From a bacterium (lineage in GTDB: Bacteria > SZUA-79 > Acidulodesulfobacterales > Acidulodesulfobacteraceae), in the NCBI GenBank assembly GCA_021800805.1, contig JAJYYR010000001.1, forward strand, positions 248,001-312,000: a DNA stretch of 64,000 nucleotides, read 5' to 3'. Of this stretch, positions 33,022 through 42,697 are shown piece by piece. Within the stretch, counting starts at the first letter, position 1. Each line of letters opens with the position of its first letter. Below the pieces are notes generated by a model. It did no database searches, had not been told where the DNA came from, and was given only the letters and a program-made list of their open reading frames with translations. Position numbers and translations under genes: made by a program.

Positions 33022-35261
33022 AAAAAATTTCCTTTATCCTCTTCGTTTTGGCAATTTTATATTTCTTTAATGCCATAAGCGTTAAAATTTCATACGCGCT
33101 TGAACCGGAAATCATTCCTATTCATATTTTGGCGGACAAAGTAGTCTATAATAAGAATAATCATACCTATATTTTTACCGGAAGCGTAGTAATAACACGT
33201 AAAAAATTCACCTTAAAAGCGGATAAAGTAGTCTATTTTTACAAAACCGATTATGCCGTCGCTACCGGAAACGTTATCGTAAATTCAAAAGGAACGATTA
33301 CTAAAGCTAAAAAACTTAAAGTATATTTAAAAAGTAGAATAGGCACTATTTATAATTCTCATATACATTATTTAAACAAAAACATTTACGTTTACGGCGA
33401 TAAAATTTACCATAAAGGCAAGGGTTTTTATCAGGTAAAAGACGGTTACTTAACCTCATGCAAAAGAAACCCTCCTTCATGGAAATTGTATTCATCTTTT
33501 TCGGATATATATGAAGGGAGCTATGCCTATTCCTTTAACTCTATTTTTTATATCCATAATGTGCCGATTTTATATTTTCCGATTATGGTGACTCCTATTA
33601 AAGATAAGAAATCTTCAGGGCTCTTAATACCTACTATGGGATATAGTTCCCTTACCGGTTATCAAGCAGGAGAGGGATATTATTTCGATTTAGGCAGATC
33701 TCAGGATTTGACTTATAATTTAAATTATTACAGTTATCTGGGCTATGGTAACTCTCTGAAATATAGATACAGCCTCAACCCTTATTCGCATGGTTCTATT
33801 TACGGTTTTTATATGCATGAGGAAAATAATCAAAAAAGTTTTTCTATGACGCCTAATTTAACTCGATATCTTTTGTTTTCGCATAATATGGATTTTTTTG
33901 GCAATTTGGCGCTTAAAACAAACTTAAATATTCCATCGGATAATTCATTTTATGCCGATTTTTCGACCAGCATTTATCAGATGACGAAAAACAGATTGTC
34001 TTCCAATTTTTCGGCTACTTACGATTTTGACGGTTATTCGACAAGGATGAATTTTCTCAGGCTCGATAACTTATTTATTCCGAATTACGCCACAGTTGAC
34101 GAATATCCTGCTTTTACCTTAGACGGTCAATCCGAACTCGGAGATTTTTTAAACAACCCCTTATATTTAAATTTACATTCGTCTTTCGATGTTTTTAGAA
34201 GTCCCGCATATCTGAATGATGAAAGATTAGATATTTATCCGCAGGCGTATATGCCGCTAAGACTTATAAAAGGTATTCATATAACCCCCAGAGTAGGAAT
34301 CAGGGACACGGGTTATTTTAATATTACGGACGGATATTCCGGTATTTCTTCCGCCGACAAAAACAGGCAGGTCTATTATGCTTCGATAAACGACAATACG
34401 ACACTGTTTAAAAATTATACCGTTTCCTCTAAAAAACATAGCGGCTATTTAGCTTTTTTAACGCCTTACGTAAATTATAATCTTGTCAGACCGGTTAATC
34501 AATCCGGTATTCCGTTAATCGATCAGACCGATTACATTCCTCAGGAAAGCGCATTCAAATACGGCATTAATTTTAATCTTGAAGGTTATACAAATAAAGG
34601 GATAAATAATTTACTCAGGTTCAGCCTTTATCAGTATCATTCTATTTCGGGCAATTTTATAAATCAGGTAAACTATTTTAATTACGATAATGCAAATTCG
34701 GATATAATTACAAGAATAAAAGTACACCCGATTTCCAATCTGTATTTTTTCGGGAATGGAAGCTACGACGATTATAACTATATATTTCACGATTATAATA
34801 TTAGTTCTCAAATTACGGATTTTAGAAAAGATTCTTTCGGCATAGGATATACCGAAATAAACGATGTTCAGGGGTATCTCACCGCTTTAAATATGTTTAA
34901 TTCTACTAACTTAAATCTTTTTCCGCAGACGTCGTCCGTAATTACCGACCTAAATACTCTTTCTTATACGAGCTTATCCGCTAATTTGAACATTATAGGC
35001 GGCTTTAGCGTAAATACGACGGAAAATATAGACCTGACGGTGCATAAAGATATATCTAATTCTATCGGCGTGACATATCAAACCGGATGTATAGGTTTTA
35101 TCGCAAATTATATGAATCTGCCGTATTTTCATCAGTGGGCATTTTCTTTCGGCTTGGTACTTAGAGGCATAGGGACATACGGCTTCGGCAATATGATTTC
35201 TCCTAACGCCGGGTCATCTGGTTTGACGATGAGCGGTCCGGGCTTTAGCAACGGTTTATAA
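33018..35261 (+). CDS. lptD: LPS assembly outer-membrane protein LptD
   Basis: Beta-barrel that inserts lipopolysaccharide into the outer leaflet; 747 residues. An N-terminal signal peptide (about 1-28, hydrophobic, ending near SYALEP) is followed by an OstA-type periplasmic domain (about 35-140, ILADKVVYNKNNHTYIFTGSV and LKADKVVYFYKTDYAVATGNV). Then comes KDGYLTSCKRNPPSWKL, a typical LptD transition motif, and a tyrosine/asparagine-rich barrel. It establishes an LPS-type outer membrane. No lptE is seen nearby. Barrel sequence is divergent, but domain order is standard. Confidence 0.9.
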   Translation: MKKISFILFVLAILYFFNAISVKISYALEPEIIPIHILADKVVYNKNNHTYIFTGSVVITRKKFTLKADKVVYFYKTDYAVATGNVIVNSKGTITKAKKLKVYLKSRIGTIYNSHIHYLNKNIYVYGDKIYHKGKGFYQVKDGYLTSCKRNPPSWKLYSSFSDIYEGSYAYSFNSIFYIHNVPILYFPIMVTPIKDKKSSGLLIPTMGYSSLTGYQAGEGYYFDLGRSQDLTYNLNYYSYLGYGNSLKYRYSLNPYSHGSIYGFYMHEENNQKSFSMTPNLTRYLLFSHNMDFFGNLALKTNLNIPSDNSFYADFSTSIYQMTKNRLSSNFSATYDFDGYSTRMNFLRLDNLFIPNYATVDEYPAFTLDGQSELGDFLNNPLYLNLHSSFDVFRSPAYLNDERLDIYPQAYMPLRLIKGIHITPRVGIRDTGYFNITDGYSGISSADKNRQVYYASINDNTTLFKNYTVSSKKHSGYLAFLTPYVNYNLVRPVNQSGIPLIDQTDYIPQESAFKYGINFNLEGYTNKGINNLLRFSLYQYHSISGNFINQVNYFNYDNANSDIITRIKVHPISNLYFFGNGSYDDYNYIFHDYNISSQITDFRKDSFGIGYTEINDVQGYLTALNMFNSTNLNLFPQTSSVITDLNTLSYTSLSANLNIIGGFSVNTTENIDLTVHKDISNSIGVTYQTGCIGFIANYMNLPYFHQWAFSFGLVLRGIGTYGFGNMISPNAGSSGLTMSGPGFSNGL

Positions 35262-35311
35262 ATTTAACTCAGGCCTAAACGGCATGTCAAATTTAGGAGG
35301 TATTTGATTTT

Positions 35312-36319
35312 ATGAAGACATATTTAGTGACGGGCGGTTTCGGTTTTATAGGGGCTAATTTTATCCGTCATATCTTGGATAAACAAAGAGACGTCGAAAT
35401 AATCAACGCAGATAAGATCACATATGCCGCAAACCCCGAAAACCTTTCAGGCTATTCCGCAAATTACAAATTTTACAAGGTGGATATCGCCGATAAAACG
35501 TCATTGTCTAAAGTTTTTATCGAGAATAAAGTAGACTACGTGGTTAATTTTGCGGCGGAATCCCATGTCGACAGGTCTATCTCGGACCCCGGGATTTTTA
35601 TTAAAACCAATGTCGAAGGAACGCTAAACCTGCTGGAATTATCTATGGAACATAATGTCGGTAAATTCCTTCAGATTTCCACGGACGAAGTTTACGGTTC
35701 GCTGGGCGATTCCGGAAAATTCAGCGAAGAAACTTGCGTTTCGCCGCGCAGTCCTTATTCCGCTTCAAAAGCCGCCGCGGATATGCTTGTTATGTCGTTT
35801 TTTCATACTTACAATATGCCTGTTTTAATATCGAGGTGTTCAAACAATTACGGACCGTATCAATTTCCGGAAAAATTAATGCCTTTAGTTATAATTAATG
35901 CCTTAAATAATAAAGACATACCTTTATATGGGGACGGAAAAAACGTAAGAGACTGGATACATGTGTCCGACCACGTTAAAGGTATATGTTCGGTTTTAGA
36001 AAAAGGGAAATTCGGAGAAGTTTATAATATAGGAGGCGATTCAGAAGCAGAAAATATAGATATAATTATATATATATTAAATAAGCTTAATAAGCCCCGT
36101 TCGCTAATCAAATACGTTAAAGACAGGCAGGGGCATGACAGAAGATATGCCATGGATTTTTCTAAAATTAATTCCGAAACGGGATTTTTACCGGAATATA
36201 ATATAGAAAAAGGCATAGATTCTACGATAAACTGGTATATAAAAAACGAAAGCTGGTGGCGGAAAATATTATCCGGAGATTATAAAGAATATTATAAAAA
36301 AATGTATGAAAACAGATGA
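35312..36319 (+). CDS. rfbB: dTDP-glucose 4,6-dehydratase
   Basis: NAD-dependent extended SDR enzyme forming dTDP-4-keto-6-deoxyglucose; 335 residues. The Rossmann loop TGGFGFIGANFIRHI is at the N terminus, followed by VNFAAESHVDRSI, the ISTDEVYGSLG active-site stretch, the catalytic Tyr/Lys in YSASKAAAD and SNNYGPYQFPEKLMPL. AGGAGG is placed well for the ATG. It pairs with rfbD; rfbA and rfbC are not in this window, so they lie elsewhere or the product is used differently. Confidence 0.94.
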   Translation: MKTYLVTGGFGFIGANFIRHILDKQRDVEIINADKITYAANPENLSGYSANYKFYKVDIADKTSLSKVFIENKVDYVVNFAAESHVDRSISDPGIFIKTNVEGTLNLLELSMEHNVGKFLQISTDEVYGSLGDSGKFSEETCVSPRSPYSASKAAADMLVMSFFHTYNMPVLISRCSNNYGPYQFPEKLMPLVIINALNNKDIPLYGDGKNVRDWIHVSDHVKGICSVLEKGKFGEVYNIGGDSEAENIDIIIYILNKLNKPRSLIKYVKDRQGHDRRYAMDFSKINSETGFLPEYNIEKGIDSTINWYIKNESWWRKILSGDYKEYYKKMYENR

Positions 36320-36328
36320 GGTCTTATA

Positions 36329-37195
36329 ATGTTGAAGATTGCTCTAATCGGTTCAACGGGTATGCTCGGCATAGACGTAAATTCCGCCCTTAAAGGGGTA
36401 AATTTTCTTATTAAGAATTTTAATTCCAAAAATTTAGACATAGCGGATGCTCAGGCGGTCGACGGAGCCTTGAGCAGCTTTAAGCCCGATTATATTATTA
36501 ACTGTGCCGCATTTACAAATGTGGACGGAGCAGAAACGGAAAAGGAAAAAGCCGACGCCGTTAATAATATAGGGGTGCAAAATTTAGCCGATGCGGCTTT
36601 GAATATAGGATCAAGAATAATACATTTAAGCACGGATTATGTGTTTGACGGGTTGAAGAAGACGCCTTATACCGAAGACGATGTTACAAACCCTATAAAC
36701 GAATACGGATTGTCAAAGCTCAGGGGAGAAGATGCTTTAAAAAGTTCCGGGGCAAGTTATATAATATTAAGGACGTCATGGCTATACGGCAAGAACGGTA
36801 AAAATTTCGTGAACACGATTTTAAAAGCGGCGGACACCCAAAAAACAATAGAGGTTGTGGACGATCAGTTCGGCAGTCCCACATATACTAAAGACATTGC
36901 TTATGCCATATCTGAAATCATTATAAAAGACAATTCAAAAAATGAAATTTATCATTTAACTAACGAAGGTTATACTTCATGGTATAAATTCGCCGTCGAA
37001 ATAGTGAGTGTTTTTAAAAGAACGAATTGCAAAATTATACCGGTATCTTCAGATAAGTTAATTAGACCAGCCAAGAGGCCGGTTTACAGTGTTATGAATA
37101 ACTCTAAAATTAAAGAAGATTATAATATAGAACTGAGACCGTGGAAAGATGCCCTCAAGAAATATTGCAACGACATAGGATATTTTATTATTTGA
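36329..37195 (+). CDS. rfbD: dTDP-4-dehydrorhamnose reductase
   Basis: NADPH-dependent SDR that makes dTDP-L-rhamnose, used for O-antigen or other surface glycans; 288 residues. ALIGSTGMLGIDV is the nucleotide-binding loop; YIINCAAFTNVDGAE, LSTDYVFDG and YGLSKLRGEDAL (catalytic Tyr/Lys) follow, then LRTSWLYGKNGKNFVNT. It starts nine bases after rfbB. Some members of the family act on other nucleotide sugars. Confidence 0.92.
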   Translation: MLKIALIGSTGMLGIDVNSALKGVNFLIKNFNSKNLDIADAQAVDGALSSFKPDYIINCAAFTNVDGAETEKEKADAVNNIGVQNLADAALNIGSRIIHLSTDYVFDGLKKTPYTEDDVTNPINEYGLSKLRGEDALKSSGASYIILRTSWLYGKNGKNFVNTILKAADTQKTIEVVDDQFGSPTYTKDIAYAISEIIIKDNSKNEIYHLTNEGYTSWYKFAVEIVSVFKRTNCKIIPVSSDKLIRPAKRPVYSVMNNSKIKEDYNIELRPWKDALKKYCNDIGYFII

Positions 37196-37226
37196 AAAAT
37201 TTTAATTAAGATATATAATTATAGTA

Positions 37227-37256
37227 TTAGATATCTAAAAATTGTTTAATTATAAT
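37227..37256 (+). promoter_or_regulatory. Putative promoter with palindromic site upstream of the cytochrome gene
   Basis: A perfect TATAAT at 37251-37256 is followed by a Shine-Dalgarno-led cytochrome gene. At the -35 position, instead of a good TTGACA, there is a perfect 12-base palindrome TTAGATATCTAA (37227-37238). This could be an operator that replaces or masks the -35 box. The match is short and lies in very AT-rich DNA, so the call is tentative. Confidence 0.35.
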
Positions 37257-37273
37257 TTTAAGATGGAGGCTGT

Positions 37274-37669
37274 ATGAAAAAATTTATTTTAACCGCTTTT
37301 TATGCGCTCAACCTTTTGATTCCAACTCAGGCGAACGCCAAGATGATGCATAAGATGATGCCTAATAATGCAAAATTAATAGCTCAGGGAAAGAAGCTGT
37401 TCTATTCTAAAGATATCGGGACTAACGGTTTTTCATGCGCTACATGTCATGTTTACAGTGCAGGAACTTATATAAATTTACATGGCAGAGGAATGGTTAT
37501 TAGACCCATTAAAAATGCGGCAAAAGAAATGGCGAAATTCGACAAAATGCACCATATGAATATGTCCGTTAAAATGAAAGATAAGATGTGCGTTAAATTT
37601 GCTCTCAGGGGACATATATCTAAAAGCGACCTGAATGCATTAACTGCATATGTGGATTCTTTGAAATAG
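37274..37669 (+). CDS. Monoheme cytochrome c, methionine-rich
   Basis: Small periplasmic cytochrome, 131 residues. A signal peptide (about 1-22, ending TQANA) precedes a single heme-binding CATCH at about 57-61. The C-terminal part ends CVKFALRGHISKSDLNALTAYVDSL, as in class I-like and SHP/DUF1924-like cytochromes. The mature part is rich in methionine and histidine (KMMHKMM, DKMHHMNMSVKMKDKM), so the axial ligand cannot be chosen and metal binding is possible. A GGAGG at 37264-37268 supports the start. It stands alone between rfbD and a membrane protein, so its partner is unknown. Confidence 0.8.
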   Translation: MKKFILTAFYALNLLIPTQANAKMMHKMMPNNAKLIAQGKKLFYSKDIGTNGFSCATCHVYSAGTYINLHGRGMVIRPIKNAAKEMAKFDKMHHMNMSVKMKDKMCVKFALRGHISKSDLNALTAYVDSLK

Positions 37670-37691
37670 AAAAGTCTTAAAAATTTAATTA

Positions 37692-38288
37692 ATGAGTAAA
37701 TTTTTTTTCGCTAAAATAAGAAGCAGATTCCTTACCGGATTAACTATCGTAATTCCGGGAGCCATTACTATTTTTATAATAGTATGGCTATTAAGAGAAG
37801 TTAATAGAATTTTCAACCCCTTTTCTATTTTTATAAAAAGGTATATCCATATTTATATACCGGATGTCGGATTAATACTTTTATTCGTATTTATTCTGGC
37901 GTCCGGTTTTCTTATTACTAACTGGCTGGGCAGGGCAGTTATTAATTTATACGAAAACGTTATGTTGAAAATTCCGGTCGTAAATTTACTTTATAAATCG
38001 ACTAAGCAATGGGTTGATATATTTTCTCCGGGCAAAAGTTCGTTTAAAAAATTCGTGCTGGTAAGATATACAGGCGATAAATTTATATACGGTTTTTTAA
38101 CGTCCCATACCGGAATAAAGGGGGATAATAAAGACGATTATGCGGTAGTTTATATTCCGACGAATCATCTTTATATAGGCATGAATGTAATTGCCAAAAA
38201 GGACGATATAATCGAAACGGGATTGAAGGTCGAACAGGGAATACAGATTGTGCTTTCGGCCGGCATAGCGTTTCCGGAAAAATTGTAA
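37692..38288 (+). CDS. DUF502 family inner-membrane protein
   Basis: Predicted membrane protein of 198 residues with two strongly hydrophobic segments at about 14-35 and 55-78, then a soluble C-terminal part. The start RSRFLTGLTIVIPGAITIFIIVWL and the later VNLLYKSTKQWVDIFSPGKSSFKKFVLVRY match the DUF502 family, which is widespread and of unknown function. It follows the cytochrome gene by 22 bases and precedes rsmE. There is no strong Shine-Dalgarno. Confidence 0.85.
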   Translation: MSKFFFAKIRSRFLTGLTIVIPGAITIFIIVWLLREVNRIFNPFSIFIKRYIHIYIPDVGLILLFVFILASGFLITNWLGRAVINLYENVMLKIPVVNLLYKSTKQWVDIFSPGKSSFKKFVLVRYTGDKFIYGFLTSHTGIKGDNKDDYAVVYIPTNHLYIGMNVIAKKDDIIETGLKVEQGIQIVLSAGIAFPEKL

Positions 38289-38311
38289 TATAAAAAATAA
38301 ACGGTTTTTAA

Positions 38312-39079
38312 ATGCACAATAGATTTTATATCGAGGAGAAATTAGAGAACGATTTCACGGGTTTCAAAAAAGAGATTGTTTTAGAATCGATATCCGCCCA
38401 TATTAAAGCGTTCCGCAAAAAAACGGGCGATGAAATTAAACTTTACGACGGGTTAGGAACCGTTTATCACGGTAGAATTATTAAAATCGCTAAGAAAAAT
38501 GTTAGTATCGAGTTGATATCGAGCAAGAAATTTTTAGAGAATAATATTAAGATTTATCTTTTCCTGCCGCTTATTACATCCCATATGATGGATCAACTGA
38601 TAGCCAGAGTCTGCGAGCTTGAAGTAAGCAATATTTTTCCAGTAATTACCGAGAGGTCTATTAAATTAAAAAATGAAAAAGAAATAAATTCTAAACTGTC
38701 GAAATGGAATAAAATTTCCGGAGGCGCTATGATTATTGCCGGAAAAAATTTTTCTACGGTTATAAACAAACCTATAGAATTAGCTGCAGCTTTTAAATCT
38801 ATGAAAAATTTTAACGCAAAATTAATAGCTTCTCCCGATGCGGATTTAACATTGAGAAATTATCTTGAAATCTTTGATTTTAAAAAAGAAGATATCTCTA
38901 TAGGAATATTTATAGGACCTGAGGGAGATTTTTCTCCATCCGAATTAAGATTGTCAAAAGATTATGGATTTGTGCCCGTTAAATTGTCTAACTATATTAT
39001 GAGCACTTTTACCGCCTCTCTTTATTCCGTTTCAAATTTAATATGTTTTGCTCTTTCGTATAATAATTATGCGTCTTAA
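38312..39079 (+). CDS. rsmE: 16S rRNA m3U1498 methyltransferase
   Basis: SPOUT-fold methyltransferase acting on 16S rRNA U1498; 255 residues. An N-terminal PUA-like part (residues about 1-75) is followed by the SPOUT part with LPLITSHMMDQLIARVCELEVSNIFPVITERS and the SAM-binding knot motif GIFIGPEGDFSPSE. The C terminus has VKLSNYIMSTFTASLYSVSNLI, where the usual LGxRILRxETA is changed to LSNYIMSTFTA, a notable divergence. It overlaps smc by 11 bases. Confidence 0.88.
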   Translation: MHNRFYIEEKLENDFTGFKKEIVLESISAHIKAFRKKTGDEIKLYDGLGTVYHGRIIKIAKKNVSIELISSKKFLENNIKIYLFLPLITSHMMDQLIARVCELEVSNIFPVITERSIKLKNEKEINSKLSKWNKISGGAMIIAGKNFSTVINKPIELAAAFKSMKNFNAKLIASPDADLTLRNYLEIFDFKKEDISIGIFIGPEGDFSPSELRLSKDYGFVPVKLSNYIMSTFTASLYSVSNLICFALSYNNYAS

Positions 39080-42000
39080 ATTTATCGAGCTATTTGGATT
39101 TAAAACATTTCCCGACAAAGTCAGAATCCCTTTTCATCAAGGCATAAACATCATAGTCGGTCCTAACGGATGCGGCAAAACGAATATTGTAGATGCCGTC
39201 AGGTTTATTCTTGGAGAGCAGAATTTAAAAGATTTAAGGCTTAAGAATATGGACGATATAATTTTTCACGGTTCCAATGCACGCAATCGTTCATCGGTCG
39301 CCCTGTGTAGGGGAGTGTTTGAAAACGATTCGGGCGGTAGTTTTAGGTATAAAGATTTTTCCGAAATAATGGTCGAGAGAAGACATTTCAAAAACAAAGA
39401 AACGGAATATAGAATTAACGGAATTTCTGTTCCTTACAGACAATATTTAGATTTTTTTAACGAATGCAGTTTATCTAAGCATTACTCCATAATAGATTCG
39501 TCTAAGATAAATGCCGTATTAAATTATAAACCTTATGAATTAAGACTTTTTTTTGAAGAAGCTTCGGGAGTAACAAAATATAAGATCCAAAAAAAATCGG
39601 CATCTAAAAAATTAGAAGCGGCGGTAAACAATCTCCTTAGGATAGGCGACCTGTTTAACGAAGTGAATATTCAATTAAGTTTTTTGGAAAAGTCGGCAAA
39701 AAAATTAGATGAGTATAAAAAACTTGAAACAGTAAAAAGGCAGTTTGATTTAGCCTTATACGATAGGGTAAAAGGAAAAATAACTTCGGAAATAGATAAA
39801 TATAAGAAAGAACTCGAAAATTATTACCTACAACTTGCGGCAGCAGGAGCAAAGGAGAGTTCTATTTTGAGCGCTTTAACGGATACGAAAACCTCTTTTG
39901 ATAAGACTGAATCGGAATATAAGCGCGCGACAGGCGAAAAAAACAAATATTTGATAGACCTCGCAAAACTTAATTCTAATATAGAATACGGCAATATGAA
40001 AATAAAAAATTTAGAATCGGAAATTTTAAAGAAAACACAGGAAATAGAAGAACAAACTCGATCAAAAAATAAAAATGCGGAAAAATTATCAAATCTTAAA
40101 AATAGTTTGGCATCCGACGAATCAAACCTCGAAGATATTCGACAAAAGTTAAATATTTTAAATAAATCGGTTGCGGAAAAAAAAGATTTAATGATAAAAA
40201 TAAAGGATAATATAGAAGATATAAACGACGAAATATTCAATATCGTCGAAAAATCTCAAAATTATAATAATAAATTGCTTTTTAATAATAAAAATATTAA
40301 AAATATCGAAGCGAGAATCAGCGATACCAAAAATCTTATATCGAAAATTTCTACGGAAATAAAAGAAACCGATGAATCTTTAAATGAGAAGTTAAAATTG
40401 CTTAATGATGTTTTTGTAATTATTGAAAATTTAAAAAAGGAATACGCTGGTAACAGGACGAGGCTGTTAGAGCTGATGGAACGGCTTAATGAATACGGCG
40501 CAAGAAAGGGCGGTCTAGAAAAAGAACTTATAAAAATAGATATAGATATATCTAAACTAACCGATTTTATAGATAACCGTGAGGCATTTTCGGAAGGAAC
40601 CAAGAATTTTTTAAACGCAAAAAAAGATTACGAAGCTTACCCCTTATCCGACCTTGTAGAAATTGAATCAGGATTTGAAAATGCCGTATTATTAGGAGCA
40701 GGCGAAATTCTAGAAGCCGTTTTAATCGGAAATACGGAAGATGCAGAAAAAGCATTAAATTACGTGAATAATAATAAAACAGGAGAAATAAAAATTTTTA
40801 TTCCGGGCAAAAAAAAGGAAAAAGGATTTAAACAGGAAAATTTATCCGAAAATATAAGCAGGCAATTGAATCTTATACCGCTGAAAGAGAAAATTACGTT
40901 AAACAGGGATAATTTATTTTCTGAAGATATAGGCGTCAATTTTTATTATCATAGCAATAAAAGCGATATTCTGGAATATATAAAACAGACCGGTTTTTTC
41001 CCCGAGGTAAATATTATTACTGAAGACGGGGTAATCTTCCTTTCCGGGGGATTTATAATCGCCGGCAAAAATAAAAAGATAGAAAGCCAAAATTTATTTG
41101 TTAATAAAAAGAAATTAACTGAATATAAGAATATTAGGATGGAAAAACAAAAGGAATTTGACCGCGATGAATCGCTGTTTAATTCGATGCAGGTTGAAAT
41201 TAACGAATTTAAGATAAAGATAGACAATCTCGGCGAGGAAATTAAAATTAACGAGATGACCGGGTTAACCGTAAAAACCGATATTAAACACTTAGAAAGC
41301 CTGTTAATTAAATCAAAGGAAAGACTTAATATATTAACGAATGAATTTAATAATCTCGAAAATGAAAGAACGGCGAGCTATAAAGAGGAAGAAGATTTAA
41401 AAGGAAAAATTTTGATTATAGAAAGCGAATCAAAATTAAAATCCGATGAAAAAAATAAAATAGAAAAAAGGCTTCAAGACTTTGAAAGCGAATTTGAAAA
41501 GGTAAAAGAAGATGAAACGACGTTAAAAATAGAAATTAATTCTGCCGAACAGAATATTAATTTTATTAGAAAACAAATCAGAGATTTAGAATCCAATATT
41601 TTAAATTATGATAAAAGGATAAAATCTTTGATAGAACAGAAAGAGAAAACAGCGTTAGATTTAGATAATACCGTCAAAGACTTATCGGCGAAGCAAAAAA
41701 ATATAGAAACTATTAATGAATCTTTAAAACTGGCAGACGTCATTATTAATGACACGGAAATTAAATTAGAAAGACTGAAAGAAAGCATTAATGACACGGA
41801 AAAAGATCTAGAAAATGCAAACAGGCAAAAGCTTAATATGGATAAGAAAAAAGATGCGGTGCAGACCTATATAGATATTAATAACGAAAAACTTGCAGAA
41901 CTTAATTCAAGCAGGGATTTAAACGGTCTGTCCATAGAATACACGCAAGAGGATAAAGATTTTATGGATAGTATTGCCGACATTGATAATGACGGCATTA

Positions 42001-42668
42001 GAAAAAGAGTAGAAGAACTTAACTTGAAAATAAAAGAACTCGGAGATATTAATATGAATGCCGCGAAGGAGTATGGAGATGCATTGGACAGGCTCGAGTT
42101 TTTAGGTAAACAAAAAAAAGACCTTGAAAATTCTATCGAAACCCTGCGAAGCGTTATAAAACAATTAGATGCGGTATCAAAAGAGAAATTTAATTCCAGT
42201 CTTAGCAGTATAAGGCAAAAATTTAAAGAGTTGTTTATATTTTTATTCGGCGGAGGAAACGCCGATATCTTGAATGTAGCTTCGCGAAATCTTGAGGAAA
42301 CGGATGAAAGTGAAGAACAATCGGATGCAAATTTGCAGGGTATGGAAATAAATGCTCAGATACCGGGAAAAAAATTTTCGGGAATAAATATTCTGTCGCA
42401 GGGTGAAAGAGTCCTGGTGGCTGTGAGTCTTTTATTTTCTATTTTTTTAGTAAAGAAGACTCCTTTTTGCGTAATAGACGAGGTTGATGCACCCTTAGAT
42501 TATGCAAACAACGCCAGATATAATAAGTTGATAGAGGAAATATCGAATTATTCGCAGATAATTTTAATAACGCATAATAAGAAAACTATGGAAATAGGAA
42601 AAAATATTTTTGGGGTAACTTCCAAACACCCCGGTATTTCCGGCATCGTATCGGTTTCGATGAATTAA
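39069..42668 (+). CDS. smc: Chromosome segregation protein SMC
   Basis: Condensin-type SMC ATPase, 1199 residues. Walker A GPNGCGKTNIVDA is at 31-43. The first coiled coil (about 165-500), a hinge (about 510-660, ending in GVIFLSGGFIIAGK) and the second coil (about 680-1000) follow. The C-terminal head has the signature LSQGE at 1109-1113 and Walker B FCVIDEVDAPLDYAN. The start is taken at the ATG at 39069, which gives the typical MRLKFIELFGFKTF N terminus; an ATG 21 bases earlier adds MLFRIII. LSQGE instead of LSGGE is unusual. scpA and scpB are not in the window. Confidence 0.95.
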   Translation: MRLKFIELFGFKTFPDKVRIPFHQGINIIVGPNGCGKTNIVDAVRFILGEQNLKDLRLKNMDDIIFHGSNARNRSSVALCRGVFENDSGGSFRYKDFSEIMVERRHFKNKETEYRINGISVPYRQYLDFFNECSLSKHYSIIDSSKINAVLNYKPYELRLFFEEASGVTKYKIQKKSASKKLEAAVNNLLRIGDLFNEVNIQLSFLEKSAKKLDEYKKLETVKRQFDLALYDRVKGKITSEIDKYKKELENYYLQLAAAGAKESSILSALTDTKTSFDKTESEYKRATGEKNKYLIDLAKLNSNIEYGNMKIKNLESEILKKTQEIEEQTRSKNKNAEKLSNLKNSLASDESNLEDIRQKLNILNKSVAEKKDLMIKIKDNIEDINDEIFNIVEKSQNYNNKLLFNNKNIKNIEARISDTKNLISKISTEIKETDESLNEKLKLLNDVFVIIENLKKEYAGNRTRLLELMERLNEYGARKGGLEKELIKIDIDISKLTDFIDNREAFSEGTKNFLNAKKDYEAYPLSDLVEIESGFENAVLLGAGEILEAVLIGNTEDAEKALNYVNNNKTGEIKIFIPGKKKEKGFKQENLSENISRQLNLIPLKEKITLNRDNLFSEDIGVNFYYHSNKSDILEYIKQTGFFPEVNIITEDGVIFLSGGFIIAGKNKKIESQNLFVNKKKLTEYKNIRMEKQKEFDRDESLFNSMQVEINEFKIKIDNLGEEIKINEMTGLTVKTDIKHLESLLIKSKERLNILTNEFNNLENERTASYKEEEDLKGKILIIESESKLKSDEKNKIEKRLQDFESEFEKVKEDETTLKIEINSAEQNINFIRKQIRDLESNILNYDKRIKSLIEQKEKTALDLDNTVKDLSAKQKNIETINESLKLADVIINDTEIKLERLKESINDTEKDLENANRQKLNMDKKKDAVQTYIDINNEKLAELNSSRDLNGLSIEYTQEDKDFMDSIADIDNDGIRKRVEELNLKIKELGDINMNAAKEYGDALDRLEFLGKQKKDLENSIETLRSVIKQLDAVSKEKFNSSLSSIRQKFKELFIFLFGGGNADILNVASRNLEETDESEEQSDANLQGMEINAQIPGKKFSGINILSQGERVLVAVSLLFSIFLVKKTPFCVIDEVDAPLDYANNARYNKLIEEISNYSQIILITHNKKTMEIGKNIFGVTSKHPGISGIVSVSMN

Positions 42669-42697
42669 AAAATAAAAATGGCGGAGGAAATAGATTA

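Noticed and set aside
39048..39068. Earlier smc start adding MLFRIII
   Set aside because: The ATG at 39069 gives the conserved MRLKFIELFGFKTF N terminus; the upstream codons are the rsmE end in another frame.
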